64,000 nucleotides of DNA from Actinomadura macra NBRC 14102. GTDB taxonomy: Bacteria; Actinomycetota; Actinomycetes; Streptosporangiales; Streptosporangiaceae. Both the position numbers and the translations under genes were made by a program. The stretch covers positions 620,001 to 684,000 of the forward strand of contig NZ_BCQT01000006.1 in the NCBI RefSeq assembly GCF_001552215.1. The letters run 5' to 3'. The notes under the pieces are model-generated. The model was given only the letters and a program-made list of their open reading frames with translations. It made no database searches and was not told the origin of the DNA. This document shows positions 30,995 to 40,414 of this stretch, piece by piece. Every line of letters begins with the position of its first letter. Position 1 is the first letter of the stretch.

Positions 30995-32689
30995 TCATGA
31001 GCCGAAAGCGGTCAGGAACCGGTCGCGGAACGCGCTCATCGGCCACACAGGGGCGTCCGGGCCGGGCTTGAGGCCGTCCTGCCAGCCCCATCCGGAGATC
31101 CGGTCCAGGACACGGCGGTCGCGGGCGACGATGGTGATCGGCACGTCCCGCCCGGCGCCCGGCCCGGTGATCGTCGAGGCGGGCTGGTGGTCGCCCAGGA
31201 AGACCAGCACGAGATCATCGTCGCCGTAAGTCCGCGCGTACGAGATGAGGCTGTTCAGCGAGTACTCGATGGAACGCCGGTACTCGTCGCGGATGTGGGC
31301 CGGCCACGGCGGGTTCTCGTCGGTGACCATGGAGTCGAAGACCGAGCCGTCCCCGACGTCCTTCCAGTCGACCATCCGGGGAATGGACGCCCACGGCGCG
31401 TGACTCGACACCAGCGCCGTCTCGACCATCACCGGCTCCGTCCGGGCCCGCTCGGAACGCTGGATGGCCGAGAGCGTGAACTGGTCGGGCATGGTCGCAT
31501 AGCTGAAACGGGGCCCGTGGTAGCCGATGTTCCGGGAGTCGTAGACCTTGTCGTAACCGAAGAAGGTGCCCTCCGACCAGGTCCGGACGAGGGCGGGCAT
31601 CGCCGCCGCGGTCCGCCACCTCGCCCGCTGGAAGGCGCGGTTGAGGGTCAGCCGGTCGCTGCCGACCAGCGTCCGGTACCGCTGCTGGTTGTCGATCCAC
31701 AGCCCCGACAGCAGCGTCGCGTGCGCCAGCCAGCTCCCGCCGCCCGCCGTCGGCGAGGTGAGGAATCCGCTGCGCGCGGAGAACCCGGCGGCGCGCAATT
31801 GTTTCGTCCCGGCATCGAGCACGGCGTCCACCTGCGGCGCGAACTGCGGGTCCTCGATCGCGTCCCGCCCGTAGCTCTCCACGTACGCCAGCACGACGTC
31901 CTTGCCGCGCAGCCCGGTCAGCAGCCGGCCGCCCGGCGTGCCCCGGAAGGCGTCCTTGGACGCCTGCTCGGCGAACACCTTCTCGTCCCGCAGGCTCGTC
32001 CGCACCTCGCGTGCGTGGTCGAAGGCCAGCACCGCCGTCCCGCCGGACGCGATCGACACCCCCGGGACGAGCTGGGCGCCGAGCGCCGCGAACGCGAGCC
32101 AGGCCATCCAGAGAGCCGCGGCCCCGCCCACCGTCTCCCGCCTGTGCTCGGCCGCGACACGACTGAGGCGCAGCACCGACAGCGTCATGAGGACGAGCAC
32201 GGCGACGGCGAGCACGACGATCCCGACGATCACCGCGATCGCACCGCCCCGGCCGAGCGAGGTGTCGAGGAACTCCACCGCCGGCCCGACCAGCACCCAG
32301 TCCAGGACCAGGTCGAACGGCCGGACGAGGACGGCGTCGAACCCCACGTCCACGACCTTCACGATGGTCAGCAGCCCGAGCAGCGCCCCGGCCAGCACCG
32401 CCGCCACCCGGCGCGCCCGCGGCGGCAGCACGACGAGGAGCACCGCGCCGACGATCCCCTCCACCGGCACGCGCACGAACGCCCCCGGCGTGAGCCGCGC
32501 GTACTCGGTGGGGGTGACCAAGGCGGCGAAGACGAAGACGCAGGCCAGCCCGGTCACCACCCGCCCCACGATCCGGCGCGTCCGCGACCGGCCCGTCAGC
32601 TGCCCGTCCGCGGCGCCGCCGTCCTCGATCGCCGTGGTGTCGAGCTGTTCCGTCTTCAACGCGTCCCCCGCAGATGGCCCCTTCACCAC
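30995..32689 (-). CDS. Membrane sulfatase-like phosphatidyl/glycerol-phosphate transferase
   Basis: 564-aa protein with about five N-terminal membrane helices (residues 40-215) and a large extracytoplasmic sulfatase/alkaline-phosphatase-fold domain, like LtaS/MdoB-type enzymes. In the domain VLAYVESYGRDAIED marks the start, SPTAGGGSWLAHATLLSGLW holds the Ser/Thr nucleophile region (consensus uses Thr), and 'LVFLGDHQPAS' supplies metal-binding Asp/His. The enzyme may add or remove phospho-groups on a wall polymer or glycolipid. The nucleophile reading is uncertain. The gene is convergent with the AraC regulator. Confidence 0.82.
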   Translation of the reverse strand: MVKGPSAGDALKTEQLDTTAIEDGGAADGQLTGRSRTRRIVGRVVTGLACVFVFAALVTPTEYARLTPGAFVRVPVEGIVGAVLLVVLPPRARRVAAVLAGALLGLLTIVKVVDVGFDAVLVRPFDLVLDWVLVGPAVEFLDTSLGRGGAIAVIVGIVVLAVAVLVLMTLSVLRLSRVAAEHRRETVGGAAALWMAWLAFAALGAQLVPGVSIASGGTAVLAFDHAREVRTSLRDEKVFAEQASKDAFRGTPGGRLLTGLRGKDVVLAYVESYGRDAIEDPQFAPQVDAVLDAGTKQLRAAGFSARSGFLTSPTAGGGSWLAHATLLSGLWIDNQQRYRTLVGSDRLTLNRAFQRARWRTAAAMPALVRTWSEGTFFGYDKVYDSRNIGYHGPRFSYATMPDQFTLSAIQRSERARTEPVMVETALVSSHAPWASIPRMVDWKDVGDGSVFDSMVTDENPPWPAHIRDEYRRSIEYSLNSLISYARTYGDDDLVLVFLGDHQPASTITGPGAGRDVPITIVARDRRVLDRISGWGWQDGLKPGPDAPVWPMSAFRDRFLTAFGS

Positions 32690-32724
32690 CTGAAGTACGT
32701 CTCCGAATACTCGCCCGGTTCAGT

Positions 32725-34368
32725 TCAGCCGAGAGCCAGGTCCCGCCGGCGGAGGGCCGTCAGGCCGGTGACGGTCAGCGCGGCGGTGACCGCCAGGAGC
32801 CAGATGATCGGGGTGACGGTGAAGGCGTTGCCGGGGACCTTAGGGACGTGGGTGAAGGGCGACAGGTCCAGCACGCCCTGGGCGAGATCGAGCGTCGTCC
32901 CGAAGAGGGTGATGATCGCCGCTGCCGCGACCACCGCCCAGCCCGCGGCGGTGAAGCGGGGGACCAGGCCGTAGATCGCCAGCGTGATCGCCGCGACCAG
33001 CCAGACGGCGGGCAGCTGGGCCAGGGCAGCGCCGAGGACGCGGGGAACGTCGCGGCCCAGATCACCCCCGTCCAGCCCGCGGGCGAGGCCCGCCGCCGCG
33101 CCGCCGACCGCGAGGACGGCGGCCGAGCCCAGCAACGTGAAGACCAGATGGCTGGCCGCCCAGCGCAGCCGTCCGGTCGGGGTGGCCAGCAGCGGCTCGG
33201 CGCGCAGCGCGGCCTCCTCGGTGCGCAGCCGCAGCGTGGCCGACACGGCGTAGGCGGCGGCCGCCAGGCCGAGCATGCCCATCACCGAGGCGAAGTAGGC
33301 GTCCACGATGGCGGTCTGGCCACCGAGCCGGGTGAAGATCTTCTCCAGGTCCGGGTTGTCGCCGACCAGGTCCTCGACGCTGCCGGCGACGCTGCCGTAG
33401 ATGAGGCCGAGCGCCGCGAACCCGGCCAGCCATCCGTACAGCGGACGGCTCTGGAGCCGCCAACCGAGCCCGAACGGCCCGCTCAACCGGGACGGGCCGT
33501 CCGCCGGGCCGAGGCGGGGCGGCAGCACCCCGGCTCCGACGTCCCGCCGCGCCGACAGGATCCCGGCGACGGCGATCAGCAGGCCGGTCAGCACGACGAT
33601 CAGGAGCAGCACCCACCAGCGCTCACCGGCGTAGGGGCGCAGCCGCTGCACCCAGCCGAGCGGCGACAGCCAGCCCAGCCACGACAGCCCGTTGCCCGCG
33701 CCGCCGATGTCGGCGGTCAGCCGGACCGCGAACGCGGCGCCGAGCACGGCGATGGACAGCCCCCGGGCGCTGCCGGCACCCTCGGTGAGCTGCGCCGCGA
33801 TGCCGGCGACGGCCGCGAAGACGCACACGGCGAGGCCGAGTTCCAGCCCGAAGGCCAGCGATCCCGCGAACGGCAGGCCCTGGGCCGTCATCCCGGCGGT
33901 GAGCAGGGCGGCGATCACCAGGCCCGCGGCGGACGTCACCGCGAGCGCGGCCGCGAGCCCGGCGCCACGGCCCATCACCGTCGCGCCCAGCAGCTCGCGC
34001 CGCCCGGCCTCCTCCTCCGCGCGGGTGTGCCGGACGACCGTCAGGATCGCGATCAGCCCGAGGACGACCGGGATGAAACCCGAGCGCTGCGCGATGATGC
34101 CGCCGAGGCTCTTGTCGAACAGCGGCCCGTACAGCGCCAGGAACGTCGGGTTCGTTCCACTGGTGTTCGCGTACCCGACGCGGTCGGCGGCGGTCGGGTA
34201 GATCTTCTCGGTCGCCGACACGAAGTTGACCGGGATCAGCGACAGGACCAGCACCCACGCCGGCATCAGGAACCGGTCGCGGCGCAGGATGAGGCGGATC
34301 ATCCCGCCGGTCCCCGCGAGCGCGACCGCCGCACGCTGCGGGGACGGCGCTCCGGTGACGGCGCTCAC
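32725..34368 (-). CDS. ABC-2 type exporter permease
   Basis: 547-aa membrane protein with about 12 hydrophobic helices in two similar halves, of the 'exporter of polyketide antibiotics' type. It begins [44 protein letters not shown]. The extracellular loops carry '[29 protein letters not shown]', a phrase typical of this family. GTG at 34368 overlaps the ATPase stop (GTGA), so the longer upstream reading was rejected. With the ATPase it forms a drug or lipid exporter controlled by the TetR gene upstream. Confidence 0.9.
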   Translation of the reverse strand: MSAVTGAPSPQRAAVALAGTGGMIRLILRRDRFLMPAWVLVLSLIPVNFVSATEKIYPTAADRVGYANTSGTNPTFLALYGPLFDKSLGGIIAQRSGFIPVVLGLIAILTVVRHTRAEEEAGRRELLGATVMGRGAGLAAALAVTSAAGLVIAALLTAGMTAQGLPFAGSLAFGLELGLAVCVFAAVAGIAAQLTEGAGSARGLSIAVLGAAFAVRLTADIGGAGNGLSWLGWLSPLGWVQRLRPYAGERWWVLLLIVVLTGLLIAVAGILSARRDVGAGVLPPRLGPADGPSRLSGPFGLGWRLQSRPLYGWLAGFAALGLIYGSVAGSVEDLVGDNPDLEKIFTRLGGQTAIVDAYFASVMGMLGLAAAAYAVSATLRLRTEEAALRAEPLLATPTGRLRWAASHLVFTLLGSAAVLAVGGAAAGLARGLDGGDLGRDVPRVLGAALAQLPAVWLVAAITLAIYGLVPRFTAAGWAVVAAAAIITLFGTTLDLAQGVLDLSPFTHVPKVPGNAFTVTPIIWLLAVTAALTVTGLTALRRRDLALG

Positions 34369-35300
34369 GAGGCCGCCTCGGTGGCCGTCTCGGTGGGCGC
34401 CTCGGCGGCCGTCTCGTCCTTGTAGTGACGCAGGAACAGCTCCTCCAACGTCGGCGGGCGACTCGACAGGCTCCGCACACCGCTGTCCGCGAGGCGCCGG
34501 AGCACCTCGTCCAGCCGTGTGGTCTCGACCTCGCAACGCACCCGCACGCCGTCCACCCGCAGGTCATGGACGCCGGGCAGCTCCGACAGCCCGCCGGGCG
34601 GCGCCGCCAGCTCGGCGTCGATGGAGGTGCGGGTGAGATGGCGCAGGTCGCCGAGCGTCCCGCTCTCGACCGCGGCGCCCTTGCGGATGATGGTCACCCG
34701 ATCGCACAGCGCCTCGACCTCGGACAGGATGTGGCTGGACAGCAGGACGGTCCGCCCGCGGTCGCGCTCCTCCCGGACGCACTCCTGGAAGACCTCCTCC
34801 ATCAGGGGGTCCAGGCCGGACGTCGGCTCGTCCATGATGAGCAGTTCGGCACCGGACGACAGCGCGGCGACCAGGCCCACCTTCTGCCGGTTGCCCTTGG
34901 AATAGGCGCGCCCCTTCTTGCGGGGGTCGAGCTCGAACCGCTCCAGCAGCTCGGCCTTGCGGCGCTTGTCGGTGCCACCGCGCATCCGGCCGAGGAGGTC
35001 GATCACCTCGCCGCCGGACAGGTTGGGCCACAGCGTCACATCGCCGGGGACGTAGGCGAGGCGGCGGTGCAGCTCCGTCGCCTCGCTCCAGGGATCACCG
35101 CCGAGCAGCCGGGCGGTGCCCCCGTCCGCACGGAGCATGCCGAGCAGGACGCGGATCGCCGTCGACTTCCCGGCGCCGTTCGGACCGAGGAATCCGTGCA
35201 CCTCGCCGTCCTGGACGCTCAGGTCAAGACCGTCCAGCGCGCGCGTCCGGCCGAAGTTCTTGACCAGGCCGCGGACGTATATCGGAGTGGATGTGGTCAC
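34365..35300 (-). CDS. ABC transporter ATP-binding protein
   Basis: 311-aa ATPase. Walker A is [12 protein letters not shown], the signature is replaced by [15 protein letters not shown] (SKGNRQK, usual in DrrA-like exporters), Walker B is [14 protein letters not shown], and the switch His is in [11 protein letters not shown]. The C-terminal ~80 residues form the extra domain seen in drug-exporter ATPases. GTG at 35300 has AAGGAG 6 bases upstream and starts [12 protein letters not shown]; a longer reading adds 18 unrelated residues. It is the partner of the overlapping permease and probably exports an antibiotic-like compound. Confidence 0.93.
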   Translation of the reverse strand: MTTSTPIYVRGLVKNFGRTRALDGLDLSVQDGEVHGFLGPNGAGKSTAIRVLLGMLRADGGTARLLGGDPWSEATELHRRLAYVPGDVTLWPNLSGGEVIDLLGRMRGGTDKRRKAELLERFELDPRKKGRAYSKGNRQKVGLVAALSSGAELLIMDEPTSGLDPLMEEVFQECVREERDRGRTVLLSSHILSEVEALCDRVTIIRKGAAVESGTLGDLRHLTRTSIDAELAAPPGGLSELPGVHDLRVDGVRVRCEVETTRLDEVLRRLADSGVRSLSSRPPTLEELFLRHYKDETAAEAPTETATEAAS

Positions 35301-35492
35301 TCGTGCTCCTTGTCGGGGGAGGGCGGCATGCGGCCAGGCCCTCGCGTGGATCACCGGGACCGGTCGAGGGCGTCGCGTGCCAGGGTCGAGGCCGCGCTCG
35401 CGGGCGGCGGGTCGGAGTCGGCCTTGCGGGCCGCCGCGTCCGAGGTGGGGATGCGACCGGTCCGCGACCGGCGGCCGCCCGCGACGGAGCCG

Positions 35493-36197
35493 TCACGCAT
35501 CTTCGGCCGCCCCCGTGCCCTCGGAGGCACCCTCATCGGAAGGGACGGCGTCCGGGTCGTCCGGCATTTCCTTCAAGGCGGTGCGCGCCTGCTCGACGAG
35601 TTCGTCGGAGAGCAGGACGTCCATATGGATGTCGAGTGCGGCCAGCGCGAGGCGCCGGTATCCGGCGGGCGACAGCGTGTTGGCGCCCAGTGCCCGCGAA
35701 AGATGTTCGTGCAGGACGACCAGGCCGAAACTCATCCCTATCATCACGGCCGCATAGCCGTGCAGATCATCGGTGGTGGGTTTGGACATCCCCTGGTTGT
35801 CCGCCTGGAGCAGTTCCTCGTTGAACTCGACCGCGTCGTCGAAGAGCGTGGCGGCGGCCGCCGAGCCGTCGACCAGCGTCCGCGCGATGTACCGCTGGAT
35901 CGGTATGCCCGTGCGCATCGCGATGGCCATGAACCCCGGGTTGCCCATCCCGCCGTCCAGCGCCTCCTGCTTGGTACGGCGGAAGACCTCGATCGCGTAC
36001 TCGTCGCACGTCTGCCGCAGCCTCTCCTTCGTCCCGAAGTAGTGCTGGACCAGGGCGGGTGAGACGTCGGCGGCCCGGGCGATGCCCCGGATCGTCGCGC
36101 CGCGCTCCCCGTGCTCGGCGAACTGCGCCATCGCCGCGGTCCTGATCCGCACCCATGTCGTCTCTTCGGACGCGGTCTCCTCCGCCACCACCGTCAC
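35493..36197 (-). CDS. TetR-family transcriptional regulator
   Basis: About 234 aa. The N-terminal helix-turn-helix is AAMAQFAEHGERGATIRGIARAADVSPALVQHYFGTKERL, a clear TetR signature. The remaining helices form a ligand pocket, and a 25-residue acidic tail (EMPDDPDAVPSDEGASEG) is probably disordered. The start is uncertain between GTG codons at 36197, 36191 and 36188, or TTG at 36209; 36197 was chosen. It sits upstream of the ABC exporter on the same strand and next to a perfect inverted repeat, so it likely represses itself and the exporter. Confidence 0.88.
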   Translation of the reverse strand: MTVVAEETASEETTWVRIRTAAMAQFAEHGERGATIRGIARAADVSPALVQHYFGTKERLRQTCDEYAIEVFRRTKQEALDGGMGNPGFMAIAMRTGIPIQRYIARTLVDGSAAAATLFDDAVEFNEELLQADNQGMSKPTTDDLHGYAAVMIGMSFGLVVLHEHLSRALGANTLSPAGYRRLALAALDIHMDVLLSDELVEQARTALKEMPDDPDAVPSDEGASEGTGAAEDA

Positions 36198-36201
36198 CTG
36201 C

Positions 36202-36252
36202 CTGTACAAGCGTCCAATAACGTCACGATGCGATCATCGTACGCTTGTACAG
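36202..36252. promoter_or_regulatory. Candidate TetR operator pair (11-bp inverted repeat)
   Basis: CTGTACAAGCG (36202-36212) and CGCTTGTACAG (36242-36252) are perfect reverse complements separated by 29 bases. Each arm contains TGTACA, itself a palindrome, so two dimer sites are possible. The left arm abuts the TetR start. This fits autoregulation of the TetR/ABC-exporter locus. Confidence 0.7.
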
Positions 36253-36403
36253 TAGATGGAACAAGCGACTCCATCTGAAAGGTCGATACGGGCGGAGGCT
36301 CGCTCCGTCCCACGCGGCGAGAGTGCCGGTCGATGGCACCAACAGGGTCGCCGGACTCGAACAGAACACCCCAGAACGGGTGAGTGACCCCTAAGGTCGT
36401 CAT

Positions 36404-38332
36404 GTGCGGGCGGACGGGGACGTCGGACGGTGGCGGCGCGCCGCCGACTGGGGAGTTCCGCTGCTCCTCATCGCCGTCCAGCTCCCGGCCACCTGGCTGG
36501 TGACCGACGCCGGCGGCGCGCCGCTCGGCATCCGCGGCTGGACGGTCGCCGCGATCGCCGTGGTGACCGCATCGGCGGCCCTGGTGTGGCGACGGGTCGC
36601 TCCGGTACCGGTGCTGTTCGCGACGGTCCTGATCAGCGCGGCCGGCGTGCTGGCGGTCGGCAACCCGGACGCGGTGGTCGGCGGTGTGTCCGACGTGGTC
36701 GCGCTGTACTCGCTGGCGGTCCACCACGGACCGCGCCGTGCGGTCGCCGGCTGCGTGGCCGCGTTCACCGTCGCCTTGGCCGTCTCGCTGCGATACGCGC
36801 CCAGCCCGGCCGAGGTGCTGTACAACGAGGTGCTGGACGGCTTCACCTACCTGGGCGTCACCACGCTCGGCCAGGTCCGGCGGCAGCACAAGGCCGCGCG
36901 GGGGCGGCTGCGCGACCGGCTGGCCGGCATCGAGCGGGAGCACCGCGCGGCGGCCGCGGCCGAGCGCGAGCGGCTGGCCCGGGACGTGCACGATGTGGCG
37001 GGCCATCACCTCAGCGCCGTGGTCGTGCACAGCGGCGCCGCCGCCCACCGCGACGACCGCGAGCTGACCCGTCAGGCGCTCAGCGTCGCCGCCGACACGG
37101 GCCAGGAGGTGCTGAGCTCGCTGAGCCGGCTGGTGGACGAGGTGACCGCGCCCGCACCGGACGGCGGGCTCAGGACGCTGCTCCCCCCGCTGTGCCACGG
37201 GCTGGTCCGGCTGGGCGTCCCGGTGTCCCTGACCGTGGAGGGACGTGCGCGCGAGCTGCCCGCGGAGGTGACCACCGCCGCCTACCGGATCGTCCAGGAG
37301 TCGCTGACCAACGCCATGCGGTACGCGTCCGGTGCGCCGGTGCGGGTGATCGTCCGCTACGGTCCCGGCGTGCTCGCGGTGGACGTCGAGAACGGGGCGC
37401 CCGGCGGCGCCCAGGTCCCGGCGCTGGGCGGCCGGCGGGGCATCCGCGGCATGCGCGAGCGGGCGGAGGGGCTCGGCGGCGTCCTCGACGCGGGCCCGGC
37501 CCCGGGGGGCGGCTGGTCGGTCGTCGCGCGCCTGCCGACCACGTCCTCGTCCGGGCATGGCCGGGGCTGGCCGGAGGTCCTGGACGCGGTGACGCTCGCG
37601 TTCTACGCGGCCCTGCCCCTGCTGGGCTTCCTGCCGCCGGAGGCGCTGGTACCGGTCCTGCCGACCGGGGGGATTCTGCTGGTCGTGGCCGCGATGGCCG
37701 GCCGGGTCGTGCCGCTGTGGTGGCGGCGCCGCGCGCCGTACGCCGCTCTCGCCGCCCTCACCGTGGCCGACACGGTGTGGGCCGTCGCGTGCACGCTGTG
37801 GTCGCCGGACCTGCTGGCGCTCTTCGTGCTCTTCTGCCCGGCGCAGCTCGTCATGGTCTACTCCGCCGCGGCCTACCGCGGCGCCTGGCAGGCGTGGCCG
37901 GCCGCTTTCGTCGCGCCGCTCCCGTGGGGAATCGGGCTGGGCCTGTCGCTGGCGACCGACCCGGAGATCGGCGACCCCGTCGCGTTCGTGTTCGGGCTGG
38001 TCTTGGCCGTCCTGGTCACCATCCCGCTGACGGCGGGGGCGTGGGCCTGTGGCGTGGCGGCCGCGCTCAGGAGCCGCCGGTGGGGGTTCGCCGAGCTGGA
38101 CACCGCGACCGCCCGCACGAGCCGGGCCGTCCACGCCGAGCGCAGCCGCGTCGCGGTCGGGTTGAGCGGTACCGTCCTGGATCGAACCGCCCGGCTGGTA
38201 CAGGCCGCCGAGACGGGCCTGGCCGGGACCGACGGCGACGCGCGGGAGGCCCTCCGCGTGGTGACCGGGCAGGCACGGGCCGCCCTGACCGACATGCGGG
38301 CACTGCTGGACGCGATGGAGGAGACGGCGTGA
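36404..38332 (+). CDS. NarL-type sensor histidine kinase with an appended degenerate sensor half
   Basis: 642-aa kinase. The N-terminus has about four membrane helices (to residue 150). HisKA_3 contains ERLARDVHDVAGHHLS with the phospho-acceptor His196. The ATPase follows (AYRIVQESLTNAMRYA, RRGIRGMRERAEGLGG, to about 385). Unusually, a second set of about five membrane helices follows (about 390-570), then a stretch ERSRVAVGLSGTVLDRTARLV that resembles HisKA_3 but lacks His, so it is a degenerate copy. GTG at 36404 is the likely start. The stop overlaps the response-regulator GTG (GTGA), so the two form a two-component system. Confidence 0.88.
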   Translation: MRADGDVGRWRRAADWGVPLLLIAVQLPATWLVTDAGGAPLGIRGWTVAAIAVVTASAALVWRRVAPVPVLFATVLISAAGVLAVGNPDAVVGGVSDVVALYSLAVHHGPRRAVAGCVAAFTVALAVSLRYAPSPAEVLYNEVLDGFTYLGVTTLGQVRRQHKAARGRLRDRLAGIEREHRAAAAAERERLARDVHDVAGHHLSAVVVHSGAAAHRDDRELTRQALSVAADTGQEVLSSLSRLVDEVTAPAPDGGLRTLLPPLCHGLVRLGVPVSLTVEGRARELPAEVTTAAYRIVQESLTNAMRYASGAPVRVIVRYGPGVLAVDVENGAPGGAQVPALGGRRGIRGMRERAEGLGGVLDAGPAPGGGWSVVARLPTTSSSGHGRGWPEVLDAVTLAFYAALPLLGFLPPEALVPVLPTGGILLVVAAMAGRVVPLWWRRRAPYAALAALTVADTVWAVACTLWSPDLLALFVLFCPAQLVMVYSAAAYRGAWQAWPAAFVAPLPWGIGLGLSLATDPEIGDPVAFVFGLVLAVLVTIPLTAGAWACGVAAALRSRRWGFAELDTATARTSRAVHAERSRVAVGLSGTVLDRTARLVQAAETGLAGTDGDAREALRVVTGQARAALTDMRALLDAMEETA

Positions 38333-39006
38333 GCATCCGGGTCCTGGTGGTGGACGATCAGGCCATCGTCCGCGCCGGCTTCGCGGCGATCATCGACGGC
38401 GAGCCGGACATGACGGTGGTGGCCCAGGCCGCGGACGGCGCCGAGGCGCTGCGCGCGGTCCCCGAGCACCGTCCCGACGTCGTCCTGATGGACATCCGGA
38501 TGCCCGGTGTGGACGGGCTGGCCGCCTCCAGGGAACTGGCCGCGCTGAACTCCCCCGCGCGGGTGCTGGTGCTCACCACCTTCCACCGCGACGAGTACGT
38601 CTTCGGCGCGCTGCGCGCCGGCGCGTCCGGCTTCCTCCTGAAGGACTGCGCGCCCCAGGAGCTGGTGGACGCCATCCGCACCGTCGCCGGGGGCGAGGCA
38701 TTGCTCGCCCCCGCCGTCACACGCCGCCTCATCGACGCCTTCGCCACCGGCGTGATCACCCCGCCGTCCGGTGACGAGCGCCTGGACCTGCTGAGCCCGC
38801 GCGAGCGCGACGTCCTCGTCCAGCTGGCCCAGGGCCTCAGCAACATCGAGATCGGCGCCGCCCTCGGCATCCGCAACGCCACGGTCAAGACCCACATCAA
38901 CGCCCTCTTCGGCAAGCTCGGCCTGAGGGACCGGGTCCAGGCCACGATCTTCGCCTACGACGCAGGTCTCGTCCGTCCCGGCCAGGGCCCTCCACCCCAG
39001 GGTTGA
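38329..39006 (+). CDS. NarL/FixJ-type response regulator
   Basis: 225-aa regulator. The receiver domain has VLVVDDQAIVRAGF (acidic pair), VLMDIRMPGVDG with the phospho-acceptor Asp, and the Lys in GFLLKDCAP. The LuxR-type helix-turn-helix is LSPRERDVLVQLAQGLSNIEIGAALGIRNATVKTHINALFGKLGL. GTG at 38329 overlaps the kinase stop. It is the phospho-target of the upstream kinase. Target genes are unknown; the ABC exporter or the small membrane protein nearby could be among them. Confidence 0.95.
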   Translation: MSIRVLVVDDQAIVRAGFAAIIDGEPDMTVVAQAADGAEALRAVPEHRPDVVLMDIRMPGVDGLAASRELAALNSPARVLVLTTFHRDEYVFGALRAGASGFLLKDCAPQELVDAIRTVAGGEALLAPAVTRRLIDAFATGVITPPSGDERLDLLSPRERDVLVQLAQGLSNIEIGAALGIRNATVKTHINALFGKLGLRDRVQATIFAYDAGLVRPGQGPPPQG

Positions 39007-39087
39007 CCCCCACCCTGCCGGACGGTCGAGCACGGTACCTTCCCGCGCACGAAGCGTGGGCGTGCTCCGGCGCGATTCCCTTGAACA

Positions 39088-39375
39088 ATGCAGAAGCAGC
39101 AGCCGCCGTCCGACGGGGAAAGCCCGCACGAGGGTCTCAGCCCATGGTGGGTGGTACCCACCGTCCTCATCGCATCGGCGAGGCTCGTCAGGGCCGCCAC
39201 GAACGGCACGGCCTGGGACAGGACATCCCTTGCCCTCGCCGTCCTCGCGCTCATCGCCATGGTGACCGTAGCGATCATGGCCGTCCGGCGCCGGGACTAC
39301 GGGACGCTCGGATGGATCGCCGCGGGCACGCTGGTGGCCGGGATCACCGACCGCGTCCAGGTGGACCCGTTCTGA
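39088..39375 (+). CDS. Small membrane protein of unknown function
   Basis: 95-aa protein with two predicted membrane helices (about 22-37 and 48-68), then 'RRRDYGTLGWIAAGTLVAGITDRVQVDPF' that may form a third hydrophobic segment. No known motif. The ATG has no strong ribosome-binding site, and the gene is isolated between the response regulator and the aldolase/DapA pair. The coding case rests on length, hydrophobic pattern and codon bias only. Confidence 0.5.
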   Translation: MQKQQPPSDGESPHEGLSPWWVVPTVLIASARLVRAATNGTAWDRTSLALAVLALIAMVTVAIMAVRRRDYGTLGWIAAGTLVAGITDRVQVDPF

Positions 39376-39490
39376 GGAACGCGGGCGTCATCACGCCTCC
39401 CGCCGGGTCCTCATGCGCAAGGCAACAGGTGTCCCCTGAAACGCCGGTGGTGTGGGATGCCGGGTTTCCCCGGCCCACCTCCTCACGACG

Positions 39491-40414
39491 TCATCCGCCG
39501 GGCAGGGCCGCCGCGGTCAGTGGGTGGGCGTCGAGCCGGTCGAGCAGTTCGCGGAGCCGACTCGTGTCCTCCGCCGGCAGCGGACGCAGCGGCGGGCGGG
39601 GCGGGCCCGCGTGGCGGCCCTGGATGTCCAGCCCCGCCTTGACCGTCCGGGGCAGCCCGCGGTCGACGATGAGCTTCAGGAACGGCAGCAGGGTCGCCAG
39701 CAGCGCGTCCGCCCGCTCCGGTGGTCCGTGCAGCGCAGCCGTGTGCAGCTCCAGGCACCATCGCGGGACCAGGCAAGCCGCCGCCGTGCACCAGCCGGAC
39801 GCGCCGGCCCGGAACGCCTCCAGCGCGACCGGGTTACTCCCGTTGTAGACCGACAGCGCCCCCTCGGACATGTCCAGGATGTCGCGGAAGCGCGCGACGT
39901 CGCCGGAGCTCTCCTTCACCATCGTGATGGCGGGAATCTTCCTGGCGAGGGCGACGACGGTCAGCGGCGGCAGGTCGACGCCGCTGGTGCCCGGGTTGTT
40001 GTAGAGCATCACCGGCAGGTCGGTCGCCGCCGCCACGGCCGCGAAGTGCTGCTCCAGCTCGGCTTCGGTCAGGCTCCAGTACTTCTGGGCCAGCACCATG
40101 ATCGCGGTGGCGCCGTGGCGCTCGGCGAGGCGGGCGCGCCGCACCGTGGTCTCGGTGCTCCAGTGCGAGACGCCGACCACCGTCGGAACCCGGCCCGCGA
40201 CGGCGTCCAGGGTCGTCTCGCAGACGGCGTCCCATTCGGCGTCACGGAGATAGGCGCTCTCACCGGTGCTGCCGAGCGGGGCGATGGCATGGCAGCCGGC
40301 GTCGACCAGCTCGCCGGTCAGCCCGCGCAGCCTCTCCAGGTCCAGCTCCCCCGTGTCGGGGACGAAAGGGGTGACGGGGTAGCCGATGATCCCCGCGACC
40401 GGCGGTACCGCCAT
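39491..40414 (-). CDS. Dihydrodipicolinate synthase (DapA)-family lyase
   Basis: 307-aa class I aldolase of the DapA/NanA family. Visible are PLGSTGESAYL (substrate-binding GxTGE), VMLYNNPGTSGVDLP with the catalytic Tyr, and TMVKESSGDVARF with the Schiff-base Lys. Members cleave or join 2-keto acids with aldehydes, and the family covers many sugar-acid and amino-acid pathways besides lysine. Gene order with a class II aldolase suggests catabolism rather than lysine synthesis. Its ATG overlaps the aldolase stop (TGATG). Confidence 0.9.
   Translation of the reverse strand: MAVPPVAGIIGYPVTPFVPDTGELDLERLRGLTGELVDAGCHAIAPLGSTGESAYLRDAEWDAVCETTLDAVAGRVPTVVGVSHWSTETTVRRARLAERHGATAIMVLAQKYWSLTEAELEQHFAAVAAATDLPVMLYNNPGTSGVDLPPLTVVALARKIPAITMVKESSGDVARFRDILDMSEGALSVYNGSNPVALEAFRAGASGWCTAAACLVPRWCLELHTAALHGPPERADALLATLLPFLKLIVDRGLPRTVKAGLDIQGRHAGPPRPPLRPLPAEDTSRLRELLDRLDAHPLTAAALPGG

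Noticed and set aside
36430..39006. An 858-aa plus-strand open frame across the kinase and response regulator
   Set aside because: Only its end is the real response regulator; the rest is a shadow frame of the kinase. The regulator start is placed at the GTG overlapping the kinase stop.
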